Part shown: piece by piece, positions 14,999 to 22,137 of the stretch
Layout: each line of letters begins with the position of its first letter
How positions within the stretch are numbered: the stretch's first letter is position 1
Assembly: GCF_002027545.1 (NCBI RefSeq)
Contig: NZ_MXAN01000002.1
Span: forward strand, 1-31,586
DNA: 31,586 nucleotides
Direction of reading: 5' to 3'
Origin: Moraxella lacunata
Lineage (GTDB): Bacteria; Pseudomonadota; Gammaproteobacteria; Pseudomonadales; Moraxellaceae
The notes under the pieces: model-generated
What the model was told of the DNA's origin: nothing
Database searches by the model: none
What the model saw: only the letters and a program-made list of their open reading frames with translations
Position numbers and translations under genes: made by a program

Positions 14999-16291
14999 AT
15001 GAACTCATCAATACTAGAAACAATATCAACCGTGCAAGAACAAACGATATTAATAGGCGGTGAAACACACCTTTTGCCCCTGCGTGTACCAACAAAAGGC
15101 GAATATGTGGTTATTGATGCCCTTAATATTGTCTGCTCCGTGGAAACATTTACAAATAAGCAAATGTATAAGCTTGGCACGACTGCCAAAGACTTGTTTA
15201 AATTGGACTTAGACAATGAACAAAAAGAACATCTAAATGACATGGTCATCTCTGCCATGGCTCTGGACTTATCATATATATTTGGCGATATGTTCGGCAT
15301 TATCATCCCTAAAAATGCTGGCATACATTATTACAAAAACGGTTATACCGTTTATTCCCCCGAAAATGAAATTTTATTAAATATCGGTATCGGTGGGCAA
15401 AATGAAACGGTATTTTTGGGCTTAACTGGCATGGGCTGTAAGCTCGCTGATGAAGGTTGGGAATTAAGACTACATCATTGGCTTGATAACGTGGCGACCG
15501 ACGGAAAAATATCACGCATTGACTTAGCCCATGATGACTTCAAGGGCGAATACAGTAGCTTTGATTGGGCAAATGAACAAGAATCCAATGATATGTTCCT
15601 ACTGCCCAAAACTCGTAACCGCCCTGCATGCACAATAGCAGGAGAATTTAAGCATGGCGACCCACAAAACAAGGGCTTAACTCTGTATGTTGGCTCTCGC
15701 AAAAATGGCAAGGTCATACGCTGTTACGAAAAAGGCAAACAGCTTGGCGATAAGAGCTCGCCTTGGTTCCGCTCGGAGCTTGAAATCCACGCCAAAAAAA
15801 GGCTAATACCTTTTGATATTCTGCTACACCCTACTGAATATTTTTGTGGTGCTTACCCTTATTGCCTTGATTTGATTGAACTTGCAAAAAAGAATAAGGG
15901 CGACCACACGCCCCAAATTGTGGATAAATTTGAATCAATTAAGCAAGAATCAAAAATCAGTCTGCACCGTGCCATAGATATTATTAGGCATCAGTTTGGC
16001 AAATACATCAAAGTCTTTGGTGAGATATTTACCAATACATACATGAACGCACAAAAAACCCCTGATTTTCAAAAGATTTTTTCAAAGATTTGCACAAAAA
16101 AGGACAAGGATTATTACCCCAAACGTCTAAAACTTTGTGCCAATTACTACAATCCAAATTCAAAATATGTTGATTTGGATAAGATTTTGAACCACGTTAA
16201 GGCACCGCCCAAAACCAAACAAACCGACCTTGAAAAGGAATTGTTTGATATATGGGGCATTATAACTACGCCAATGTGGGCAAGCCCATAA
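14999..16291 (+). CDS. Phage replication initiation protein (Rep_trans/RstA-like)
   Basis: This 430-residue protein is of the replication initiation factor family used by CTX-like and MDA-like filamentous phages, which nick the origin for rolling-circle replication. Landmarks are GEYVVIDALNIVC (34-46), RIDLAHDD (173-180, probable metal/active-site region), GLTLYVGSRKN (226-236), RCYEKGKQ (241-248) with the likely nucleophile tyrosine Y243, and RSELEI (258-263). The frame is open from a TTG at 14954, but the ATG at 14999 is more likely. It is the first gene of the long plus-strand phage operon, directly after the iteron-like repeat. Confidence 0.85.
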   Translation: MNSSILETISTVQEQTILIGGETHLLPLRVPTKGEYVVIDALNIVCSVETFTNKQMYKLGTTAKDLFKLDLDNEQKEHLNDMVISAMALDLSYIFGDMFGIIIPKNAGIHYYKNGYTVYSPENEILLNIGIGGQNETVFLGLTGMGCKLADEGWELRLHHWLDNVATDGKISRIDLAHDDFKGEYSSFDWANEQESNDMFLLPKTRNRPACTIAGEFKHGDPQNKGLTLYVGSRKNGKVIRCYEKGKQLGDKSSPWFRSELEIHAKKRLIPFDILLHPTEYFCGAYPYCLDLIELAKKNKGDHTPQIVDKFESIKQESKISLHRAIDIIRHQFGKYIKVFGEIFTNTYMNAQKTPDFQKIFSKICTKKDKDYYPKRLKLCANYYNPNSKYVDLDKILNHVKAPPKTKQTDLEKELFDIWGIITTPMWASP

Positions 16292-16296
16292 AAAAT

Positions 16297-16321
16297 CCTA
16301 TTTTTTAGCGTTAAAAATAGG
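16297..16321 (+). other. AT-rich hairpin between rep and the ssDNA-binding gene
   Basis: CCTATTTTT/AAAAATAGG forms a 9-bp stem with a 7-nt loop, 6 nt after the rep stop codon. It may adjust the ratio of downstream transcripts to rep. Confidence 0.4.
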
Positions 16322-16355
16322 TCATTAGCAACTAACGCACAAAAGGAAAACAACC

Positions 16356-16646
16356 ATGTCAAACCCTATCATCCTTGGGGCTAAACGCTCCAAAGGCACA
16401 CTAGACAACGGCAATACATACGATTCAACCAAAATCTATGTGCAAACCGCCATGAAACCGTCACCCGACCAAGTGGGCTTTTCTGTCTCTGAATTTAACT
16501 GGGGCGATAGCTCCAATTATGACAATCTAAAAAACGTCAAATTCCCTGCCGAAGCTAATATCACTTATGAGATGGTTACCAACGGCAAAAGCAATCAAGT
16601 GATTGTTACAGACGTTCAAATCTTAAAACCAACACCAAAGGTTTAA
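16356..16646 (+). CDS. Putative phage single-stranded DNA-binding protein
   Basis: This 96-residue soluble protein (MSNPIILGAKRSKGTLDNGN...) starts after AAGGAAAAC. It sits directly after rep and before the coat genes, the place of gene V-type ssDNA-binding proteins in filamentous phages. It has beta-strand-rich spacing with aromatic residues (FSVSEFNWG, ITYEMVTNGK) and resembles the DUF1293 group of phage proteins. It would coat the displaced strand and hold it for assembly. The assignment rests mainly on position and size. Confidence 0.6.
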   Translation: MSNPIILGAKRSKGTLDNGNTYDSTKIYVQTAMKPSPDQVGFSVSEFNWGDSSNYDNLKNVKFPAEANITYEMVTNGKSNQVIVTDVQILKPTPKV

Positions 16647-16655
16647 GGATTTGCA

Positions 16656-16883
16656 ATGGCTTATATTTGTGCCGAATTGGATGAAACATCCGCCAATGGT
16701 GATGGCTTCGCCTATTCTGGTGGCAATGTAGTTCATTGTAAAACTTGGGTGGTTTCGCAATCACCACTCAATGACTTGGCTATCACTGGTTCGCAATCGC
16801 TTGAACTCTCTTTTACGATTGCATCACTGCTAATGATAGTCAAGGCTTATAAGATTGCTAGAAAGTCGTTAAACTCAATCTAA
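16656..16883 (+). CDS. Small phage membrane protein, coat candidate
   Basis: This 75-residue protein follows AAGGA at 6 nt from its ATG. It has a short extracytoplasmic part with two cysteines (YICAEL and HCKTWV), then a hydrophobic segment (about 50-64) and a basic C-terminus (KIARKSLNSI). Filamentous phages often carry such a C...C-W protein just before the major coat gene, as a minor coat or pVII/pIX-like component. The exact role is not recognised. Confidence 0.6.
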   Translation: MAYICAELDETSANGDGFAYSGGNVVHCKTWVVSQSPLNDLAITGSQSLELSFTIASLLMIVKAYKIARKSLNSI

Positions 16884-16893
16884 GGAAATCGTT

Positions 16894-17163
16894 ATGTCTA
16901 AAACTTACGACGAAAAAGGCAATGAACTTGTTGCCAAAACCCAAAAACAAGGCTTGATGAGCAGTGTTATCCCTGCTTCTGTCCTTGGCTCTGTTGCTGT
17001 CATGGCAACTTCTGCCAATGCTGCAACTCTTGACTTGTCTTCTCTAACTACTGAGCTTCAAAGCGTTCAAACTGCCGTTGTTGGTGTTGTCGCTGTTGCC
17101 ATTACAATCGGTATTGCCATTGTTGGTTGGAAATGGGCTAAGCGTGCTTTATTCTCTGTCTAA
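16894..17163 (+). CDS. Major coat protein precursor (pVIII-like)
   Basis: This 89-residue precursor has a long signal region of about 43 residues ending TSANA, then a 46-residue mature form starting ATLDLSSLTT. The mature protein shows the pVIII pattern: an acidic N-terminus (D, E), a hydrophobic helix (VVGVVAVAITIGIAIVGW) and a basic C-terminus (KWAKRALFSV). Inserted in the inner membrane, it would be stripped onto extruding ssDNA. AAGGAA 5 nt before the ATG fixes the start. A strong hairpin follows directly, as is usual after filamentous coat genes. Confidence 0.85.
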   Translation: MSKTYDEKGNELVAKTQKQGLMSSVIPASVLGSVAVMATSANAATLDLSSLTTELQSVQTAVVGVVAVAITIGIAIVGWKWAKRALFSV

Positions 17164-17167
17164 TCAG

Positions 17168-17220
17168 ATTTTTTAGCACAATCACACTTGGGGACGCCTG
17201 AGTGTGATTTTCTAAAAAAT
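17168..17220 (+). terminator. Terminator/attenuator after the major coat gene
   Basis: Nested stems ATTTTTTAG/CTAAAAAAT (17168-17176 with 17212-17220) and AATCACACT/AGTGTGATT (17180-17188 with 17201-17209) flank a short loop. Located 4 nt after the coat stop codon, it probably keeps coat mRNA high relative to the downstream minor-coat and assembly genes, as in Ff phages. Confidence 0.8.
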
Positions 17221-17235
17221 TTCAAGGGGTAAAAT

Positions 17236-17682
17236 ATGCTTATAAGTTTTTTAGGCGATATTGTCAATCAGTTAAGATTAGTACTTTTTGGCATTGTTGG
17301 TATGACCGCTGTTGTCTTGACTTTGTTGCTTACATTATTGTCTTACAAAAAATATCATGAAGCCATGTTTATTCTTTATCCAAAGGCCACAGAAGATTTC
17401 ATCCAATGGCAAAAAGAAAATGGCGATGACTTTGATAGCATTAATGATTCTGCCCAGGCTTACATTAATGCCAAAAATGCTTCTGCTAAATTTGAAATGA
17501 TGCATGGCAAAGAATACAGAAAAAAACAACAATACTTTCAAGGTCGTATGGCTTATGAATACTTTCAAAGACAAATCAAAGCACACGATAAAATTCGCTC
17601 TATGCCCATACAACCTGTTTATTATTCCGCCATTGACAAAATGGGCTACCGTGGATTTAATGATGATTTTATTTTTGGATGA
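17236..17682 (+). CDS. Unknown phage membrane protein
   Basis: This 148-residue protein begins after AAGGGG 7 nt upstream of the ATG. It has one strong membrane segment (about 11-36, LRLVLFGIVGMTAVVLTLLL...), then a charged, Tyr/Gln/Lys-rich cytoplasmic or periplasmic domain (YKKYHEAMFILYPKATEDFI...). It is the first gene after the coat attenuator. I do not recognise the family. The position suggests a structural or assembly accessory role, which is inference only. Confidence 0.6.
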   Translation: MLISFLGDIVNQLRLVLFGIVGMTAVVLTLLLTLLSYKKYHEAMFILYPKATEDFIQWQKENGDDFDSINDSAQAYINAKNASAKFEMMHGKEYRKKQQYFQGRMAYEYFQRQIKAHDKIRSMPIQPVYYSAIDKMGYRGFNDDFIFG

Positions 17683-17688
17683 TTCAAA

Positions 17689-17772
17689 ATGCTAATGAGT
17701 ACCGAACCCCATGTGCTAAATTGGATATTTCCAATCGTTACTACCATGATTTTCTATTTATTGGTTAAATAA
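17689..17772 (+). CDS. Very small phage membrane peptide, 27 residues
   Basis: ATG at 17689 gives MLMSTEPHVLNWIFPIVTTM then IFYLLVK. It is a 27-residue peptide with one membrane span, comparable in size to pVII/pIX of Ff phages (about 32 residues). A GGATGA that also ends the previous gene lies 6 nt upstream. The gap to the next gene is 11 nt. Confidence 0.45.
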   Translation: MLMSTEPHVLNWIFPIVTTMIFYLLVK

Positions 17773-17783
17773 AAGGAATCCCC

Positions 17784-17972
17784 ATGACCCCCTTAAAATT
17801 CATATTCTTATACCTACCCGCTTGTTTTGCTTACTACACGTTCATTTACTCGTTACTCATCATGGCAGGATGGGCATCTAACCCCAATGAGTTAAACCCA
17901 GATGATTATGAGCCTGTGGCACAAAAGACCCTACAAGACGGCAGACAGGTTACTTACCATGTCGCTAAATAG
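17784..17972 (+). CDS. Small phage membrane protein, 62 residues
   Basis: The protein starts after AAAAGGAATCCCC. It has one hydrophobic segment (about 5-28, KFIFLYLPACFAYYTFIYSL) and an acidic-polar C-terminal part (NPNELNPDDYEPVAQK). Its stop lies inside the next gene, so the pIII-like start is translationally coupled. It is a probable minor coat (pVII/pIX-like) or signal-anchored accessory protein; the family is not recognised. Confidence 0.55.
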   Translation: MTPLKFIFLYLPACFAYYTFIYSLLIMAGWASNPNELNPDDYEPVAQKTLQDGRQVTYHVAK

Positions 17973-19071
17973 ACCCATTTGTATATTGAGCCTTTTGCTT
18001 GTTTGTATCCCTGCCCATGCAAAAGCTGCTTCAATACCAAAAATCCCCAAGAACCCATCAGTTCTTGCCTTAGAGCTTGCCACAGGTGCAATCTTACAAG
18101 GCATTGGTTGGGTCATGGATGAGGGTGTAAAGACCCATAAAATCCCTGACACAGCCACAGCTGATAACACGCATACAGATGCCCAAATAAAACCGCAGGT
18201 ACATTCACTAGAATACTTAATTGCTGGCAAATCCTTTGGCTCTGCTGAGGATGCTTGCCAGTATATTTTTGATGGTGGGTATTTGACCAAAAGGGGTTAT
18301 AAACTCACAAGAATGAGTGATGGTACTTATTTAAAATCAGTTGATGTTTATTTAGGCAGTAATTATTATTCGTCTGCTGGTTATTTTAGTTGTCACACCA
18401 ATATCGGTTATAAAGATGAAAATTATGAATACAACATTGGCGGATGGAGAACAAGTTACAACGGAAACATTGTTTATAAAGGCACAGTCAGCACGGTAAG
18501 AGTTACCATGACAGATGCCTACAAGCAAAGACGAGATGAAGCGAAAAAAGCAGTTGAGCAAGCAATCGCCAACGCATTGCCCGTTCCAGTACCTGACGAC
18601 CAACCACTACCAGGCGAAACAGACTTACCTGACACCAAACCAACCCCAGTACCCGTGCCAGTGCCTGACGACTTGCCAACCGTCGCCCCAAATGACCCTG
18701 CAAAGCCCGAAACCAAGCCCGAAACCAAGCCAAAACAACCAAGCGACGAAACCAAACCCCAAGATGAATCCAAACCCTTTGAACTCCCAGAATTTTGTAA
18801 ATGGGCTTCATGGTTTTGTGAAGGTGATTTAGATAAAAAAGATACTGACATTGATATTGATGAAATGCCAATACCCACAAACTCGGTAAACATTAGTTTT
18901 GGTGGTTCATGCCCTACCCCCCAAAATTTTTCATTTTCCATTGGTGGTCGCTCCATGGTATTTTCTATGTCTTTTGATTCACTTTGTAGAATTGCAACTT
19001 CATTTGGTGGCATTGTTAAAATCATATCAACAATCATCGCCGCTTATATTCTGACGGGTATTAAATCATGA
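17959..19071 (+). CDS. Adsorption/attachment protein (TspB/pIII-like)
   Basis: The frame is open from 17902, but the ATG at 17959 gives a proper signal peptide (MSLNRPICILSLLLVCIPAH, cleavage near AHA-KAA) and is chosen; the protein is 370 residues. An N-terminal domain with a cysteine pair (DACQYIFDGGY, FSCHTNIGY) is followed by a Pro/Asp/Thr/Lys-rich low-complexity linker (about residues 195-275; VPVPDD and KPETKPETKP repeats). The Cys-containing C-terminal domain typical of Neisseria TspB/filamentous pIII (FCKWASWFCEGD, GGSCPTPQNF, SLCRIATSFG) and a terminal membrane anchor follow. It would sit at the virion tip and bind the host pilus or surface receptor. Confidence 0.8.
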   Translation: MSLNRPICILSLLLVCIPAHAKAASIPKIPKNPSVLALELATGAILQGIGWVMDEGVKTHKIPDTATADNTHTDAQIKPQVHSLEYLIAGKSFGSAEDACQYIFDGGYLTKRGYKLTRMSDGTYLKSVDVYLGSNYYSSAGYFSCHTNIGYKDENYEYNIGGWRTSYNGNIVYKGTVSTVRVTMTDAYKQRRDEAKKAVEQAIANALPVPVPDDQPLPGETDLPDTKPTPVPVPVPDDLPTVAPNDPAKPETKPETKPKQPSDETKPQDESKPFELPEFCKWASWFCEGDLDKKDTDIDIDEMPIPTNSVNISFGGSCPTPQNFSFSIGGRSMVFSMSFDSLCRIATSFGGIVKIISTIIAAYILTGIKS

Positions 19072-19361
19072 GATTTGCTGGCTTATCATCCCTTTTATCA
19101 AGGGTTTTGGACTCTTGGGGTTCAGGATTGTTAAAAAACGTTTTAGCGGGTGCTGGTCTTACATTTGGCAGTACTGTTGTAATGACTTCACTGGTTAATA
19201 GTTATGTTGCTCGCATTCGTTCAGATATTAATTTGATTCCTGATACTGTTCTTTCTTTTATGTCCATGTCTCAAATGGATTATGCTTTTTCGGTTATTTT
19301 ATCCGCTCTTGTTTCTCGTGCCGCCATGAACTCAGCTGGCATTTTTATTAAAAAGAAATAA
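19068..19361 (+). CDS. DUF2523 minor coat protein (pVI-like)
   Basis: This 97-residue, very hydrophobic protein overlaps the pIII-like gene by ATGA and directly precedes zot. Membrane segments lie at about 23-43 and 73-90, with a basic KKK end. DUF2523 proteins hold this position in many inoviruses and are taken as pVI equivalents that cap the virion with pIII. Confidence 0.75.
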   Translation: MRFAGLSSLLSRVLDSWGSGLLKNVLAGAGLTFGSTVVMTSLVNSYVARIRSDINLIPDTVLSFMSMSQMDYAFSVILSALVSRAAMNSAGIFIKKK

Positions 19362-19447
19362 AGAGCGGTGAGCGACGACAACGACGTCAGGAGGCGGAGA
19401 AGCGAACCGCCCGCCAAATCATTTAACTTAATTTAATGTGGTAAATT
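19362..19447 (+). other. GC-rich intergenic island between pVI-like gene and zot
   Basis: The first 50 nt of this 86-nt gap are strikingly GC-rich for the prophage. They contain GACGTC, AGGAGG and a GGCGG/CCGCC hairpin (19393-19397 with 19407-19411, 9-nt loop). The AGGAGG is not followed by a start codon at usable distance. It is a candidate packaging signal or transcript-processing structure. Confidence 0.45.
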
Positions 19448-20509
19448 ATGATTACTTTAATTACTGGAACGCCCGGTTCTGGCAAAACCTTGTTTGCTGT
19501 TACAAAGATTTTACAATACGTTAAACAAAATCAAAAATTACTTGAACAAGGCAAAGAACCCCGCATGATTTACGCCAATATAGACGGCTTAAACATAGAT
19601 GGGGTAGAACCCGCCCCCATTGATTGGCGTGATACACCGGATGGATCTGTGATATTTTATGATGAGATACAACAGCTAGAACCCTACAAAAAATCTCGTT
19701 ATGATAATGAGATTTGTGATGCCCTGCAAATACACCGTCACACAGGGCATGATATTTTTGGCATTACTCAATTTCCTGTATTGCTACATCCCAATTTTAG
19801 GGCGGTTGTTGGCATGCACCATCATTTACATCGGGGGTGGGGTCTATCATCAGCGACCATTTTTAATTGGGCTTATTGTGTTGATTCCCCAAATGCTCCA
19901 AGCAATAAAAAGTTAGCCGAACACACCGAACGCTTTAATTATGATAAAAGCGTTTATAAGTACTATAAATCAGCAACCATTCACACCCACAAAAAACGCA
20001 TTCCCAAAAACTTATTTTTTATTATTTTTGGTGTTATTTTATTTGGCTATTTTGCTGTCAAAATGCTATTTTTTAATGATAACTTTTTTTCTAAAATTTA
20101 TGGCGTAGAACAAAATTCTACCAAAAAAACACAGCAAGATGATGCCATCAATTCAACATTTTCATTATCAACCGATAATCAAAACAGTTCACAAAGTGAA
20201 TCAATCACTCAAAATAACCATGAACATCATCAAGATGAATTACACAACCGTCGCTTGTTTTTATACCAAAGGGATTTACCAGAAGATTACATCATCAGAC
20301 GTCAAGACCCCATGTTACAAGTAAGGGGTGTTATGAAAATGGGTAATGATTGCATCGCATACAATTCTTATGGCGACCGCATGACATTACCAATCAATGA
20401 ATGTCTAGATTACATCAATAACGGCAAAGTTTATCGCTCTAAAACAAATAGCTTTACCAATAATGCTGATTTTGATACAACCCAAACCCAATCTGAAAAT
20501 AGCTCTTGA
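19448..20509 (+). CDS. zot: Zot-family phage assembly ATPase (pI-like)
   Basis: This 353-residue protein has Walker A GTPGSGKT (7-14), Walker B-like VIFYDE (68-73), and the Zot pattern EIQQLEPYKKSRYD and HRHTGHDIFGITQFP. A membrane segment (about 188-209) separates the cytosolic ATPase from a periplasmic domain rich in Ser/Asn/Gln. Zot/pI drives filament extrusion through the inner membrane and docks to an outer-membrane secretin. The prophage has no secretin of its own. The stop codon TGA (20507-20509) is part of the -35 of the following promoter. Confidence 0.92.
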   Translation: MITLITGTPGSGKTLFAVTKILQYVKQNQKLLEQGKEPRMIYANIDGLNIDGVEPAPIDWRDTPDGSVIFYDEIQQLEPYKKSRYDNEICDALQIHRHTGHDIFGITQFPVLLHPNFRAVVGMHHHLHRGWGLSSATIFNWAYCVDSPNAPSNKKLAEHTERFNYDKSVYKYYKSATIHTHKKRIPKNLFFIIFGVILFGYFAVKMLFFNDNFFSKIYGVEQNSTKKTQQDDAINSTFSLSTDNQNSSQSESITQNNHEHHQDELHNRRLFLYQRDLPEDYIIRRQDPMLQVRGVMKMGNDCIAYNSYGDRMTLPINECLDYINNGKVYRSKTNSFTNNADFDTTQTQSENSS

Positions 20510-20534
20510 CTTATGCCCCAATGGGGTATATAAT
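20506..20534 (+). promoter_or_regulatory. Sigma-70 promoter with palindrome, toxin-antitoxin operon
   Basis: TTGACT (20506-20511) and TATAAT (20529-20534) are 17 nt apart, a near-consensus promoter. The spacer contains CCCCAATGGGG, a palindrome well placed for repression by the XRE antitoxin or the toxin-antitoxin complex. The toxin ATG is 23 nt after the -10. Confidence 0.8.
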
Positions 20535-20556
20535 ATCATCAAATTAGGAGCTACAA

Positions 20557-20895
20557 ATGCAGTTATTGACCTTTATTGAAACCAGTATTTTTACAAAAGC
20601 CATTAAAGAATTATTTGATGATGATGAATATCGCAAGATTCAAAATGAGCTGTTAAATGACCCACAAAAAGGGGATTTAATTCAAGGTACTGGTGGACTT
20701 AGAAAGATTCGTTTTGGTCGTAACAGTGGCAAGAGTAGCGGTGTTAGAATCTTATATTATTATACAGATGAATTTGGTCGCATTTATCTGTTTGCGGTTT
20801 ATCCAAAATCCGTCAAAGATAATATTACTAATGCTGAAAAAGCGGTTTTTAAAACCCTTATCACCATACTAAAACAGGAGCTTAAAAATGGATAA
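20557..20895 (+). CDS. RelE/HigB-family toxin
   Basis: This 112-residue protein starts with an AGGAG 7 nt upstream. Landmarks are IQGTGGLRKIRFGRN (about residues 46-60), RILYYYTDEFGRIYLFAVYP (68-87) with the conserved basic and aromatic core of RelE-type mRNA interferases, and a C-terminal helix with ILKQELKNG. It probably cleaves ribosome-bound mRNA when free of its antitoxin. Toxin first, antitoxin second with an 8-nt overlap is the HigBA order. As the last plus-strand unit of the prophage, under its own promoter, it looks like cargo. Confidence 0.82.
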   Translation: MQLLTFIETSIFTKAIKELFDDDEYRKIQNELLNDPQKGDLIQGTGGLRKIRFGRNSGKSSGVRILYYYTDEFGRIYLFAVYPKSVKDNITNAEKAVFKTLITILKQELKNG

Positions 20896-21169
20896 GCAAC
20901 TATTTGATGACATCGTCGCTTCTATGAATGAAGCCATTGCCATTACAAAGGGCGAAATAGCCCCAAGTCGTACATTCACCTATGAACGCCCAAACATCAA
21001 AGACATTCGGGCAAAAACAGGGCTATCACAAACCCAGTTCGCCCAAAAGCTACATATTAGCCCTAAAACGCTTAGAAACTGGGAACAAGGCATTAGAACA
21101 CCAACAGGCCCAGCCATTACCCTAATTAGATTGCTTGACAAAAACCCTGATTTAATTAGCATGGCTTAA
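20888..21169 (+). CDS. XRE-family antitoxin (HigA/NadS-like)
   Basis: This 93-residue DNA-binding protein overlaps the toxin gene by 8 nt. The helix-turn-helix is clear: IKDIRAKTGLSQTQFAQKLH and then ISPKTLRNWEQGIRTPTGPA (about residues 36-76). The N-terminal part (MDKQLFDDIVASMNEAIAIT) resembles NadS-type antitoxins that bind RelE-like toxins. It probably neutralises the toxin and represses the promoter at 20506-20534. Confidence 0.85.
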   Translation: MDKQLFDDIVASMNEAIAITKGEIAPSRTFTYERPNIKDIRAKTGLSQTQFAQKLHISPKTLRNWEQGIRTPTGPAITLIRLLDKNPDLISMA

Positions 21170-21175
21170 CTTATT

Positions 21176-21209
21176 CTGTTTTGCGGTGTAATGTCGCACC
21201 GTAAAACAG
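21176..21209. repeat. 13-bp stem-loop after the antitoxin gene
   Basis: CTGTTTTGCGGTG pairs with CACCGTAAAACAG (one G-T pair) around an 8-nt loop. It lies 7 nt after the antitoxin stop and is not followed by a T run, so it may be an RNA-stability structure or a recombination site rather than a terminator. Confidence 0.6.
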
Positions 21210-21296
21210 GTTAAATCTATGAATTTTGAAAAGCTATCTGATATCATCAAATACTATCAGACTTATCATTTAACAAAGTATAAATACACCTATCGG

Positions 21297-21331
21297 CTTG
21301 CCCTACCATCCATCTAGGTGCAAGTACTTTT
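21297..21331 (+). terminator. Terminator candidate at the prophage right end
   Basis: CTTGC-CCTA and TAGG-T-GCAAG pair over 9 bp with one bulge and a 9-nt loop, followed by TACTTTTTT. It would end the toxin-antitoxin transcript. Confidence 0.5.
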
Positions 21332-21439
21332 TTGACCATGTAGATAAGATTATAATCTAATGATGCATTCTGTTTTATGATGTCATATTACACTGCAAAA
21401 TAAGCTGTATTGATGACCAACAATTAATAACCAATAACC

Positions 21440-21465
21440 AAAAACACGCCCAAAAGCGTGTTTTT
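21440..21465 (-). terminator. Terminator of gloA
   Basis: AAAAACACGC/GCGTGTTTTT forms a 10-bp stem with loop CCAAAA, 24 nt beyond the gloA stop codon. It ends in T5 on both strands. Confidence 0.8.
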
Positions 21466-21488
21466 GATTTTAGCCATTTGCTTAGGTT

Positions 21489-22022
21489 TTAGCCTTTTAA
21501 CTCAATAATCTCTATCCAGTAGCCATCTGGGTCTTTAATAAAGGCGATGTCTTTCATATTACCATCCTCAGGGCGTTTTTGGAACACGACATTGTTTTTA
21601 TCAAACCATGCCACCGCCTCCGCCAAATTGGGTACAGCAAAGCAAATATGCCCAAAACCTTTGGGGTCACTGTTGCTGTCATGGTAGCTAAAATTGGCAT
21701 CATTTTCAGTGCCATAGTTGTGTGTCAGCTCTAAGATACCACGTTGGCGAGAAACATAAGCGGTCAAATCACCAGCAGCAGGCAGATTGTCACGCTCATC
21801 AGTGGTCAATTTTGCCAAAAAATATAGGTCAAATTCGGCATCAGGGAATTGACTGTGGCGTAATAGGGTCATTCCAAGCACGCCAGTATAGAATTCTAGT
21901 GATTTGGTAGGGTCTTTGATACGTAGCATGGTGTGATTAAAAGTAAAGTTCTCAGATGCTGTTGGAATGTCTTTGACACCATCAGCGGTCAAGGCTTGGT
22001 CAGGCTGGGGTATGAAAGTCAT
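21489..22022 (-). CDS. gloA: Lactoylglutathione lyase (glyoxalase I)
   Basis: This enzyme converts the methylglyoxal-glutathione hemithioacetal to S-lactoylglutathione in the cytosol. It has the longer form with an N-terminal extension, as in Pseudomonas and eukaryotes. Probable metal ligands, numbered from the upstream ATG, are H34 (FNHTMLRI), E102 (GILELTHNYG), H129 (GFGHICF) and E175 (YWIEIIELKG). Two ATGs four codons apart are possible (22034 and 22022). The second has GGAG 7 nt upstream and gives 177 residues, so it is preferred. It is downstream of the carbonic anhydrase gene on the same strand, with a 115-nt gap. Confidence 0.93.
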   Translation of the reverse strand: MTFIPQPDQALTADGVKDIPTASENFTFNHTMLRIKDPTKSLEFYTGVLGMTLLRHSQFPDAEFDLYFLAKLTTDERDNLPAAGDLTAYVSRQRGILELTHNYGTENDANFSYHDSNSDPKGFGHICFAVPNLAEAVAWFDKNNVVFQKRPEDGNMKDIAFIKDPDGYWIEIIELKG

Positions 22023-22137
22023 TAATTTCTCCATTTAGGTTGATATTTGATTGACATTTAATCGATAAAACACTTAGTTGGGATAAGGCAACAAGATTTT
22101 GCCACATCGGTAGATTTTAATAAACCTATTGATAAAA

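Larger units (their letters stand above)
21170..21488. other. Gene-free right end of the prophage
   Basis: This 319-nt interval has no supported gene. It holds a 13-bp hairpin (21176-21209), a terminator-like hairpin (21297-21324), a 12-bp palindrome AGATTATAATCT (21347-21358) and the gloA terminator (21440-21465). The right boundary of the prophage must lie here, but no copy of the tRNA 3' end or recognisable dif site was found. Confidence 0.55.

Noticed and set aside
21170..21488. Search for a duplicate of the tRNA-Arg 3' end or a dif site as attR
   Set aside because: No match longer than a few bases was seen; GCCATTT occurs near both ends but is too short to mean anything.
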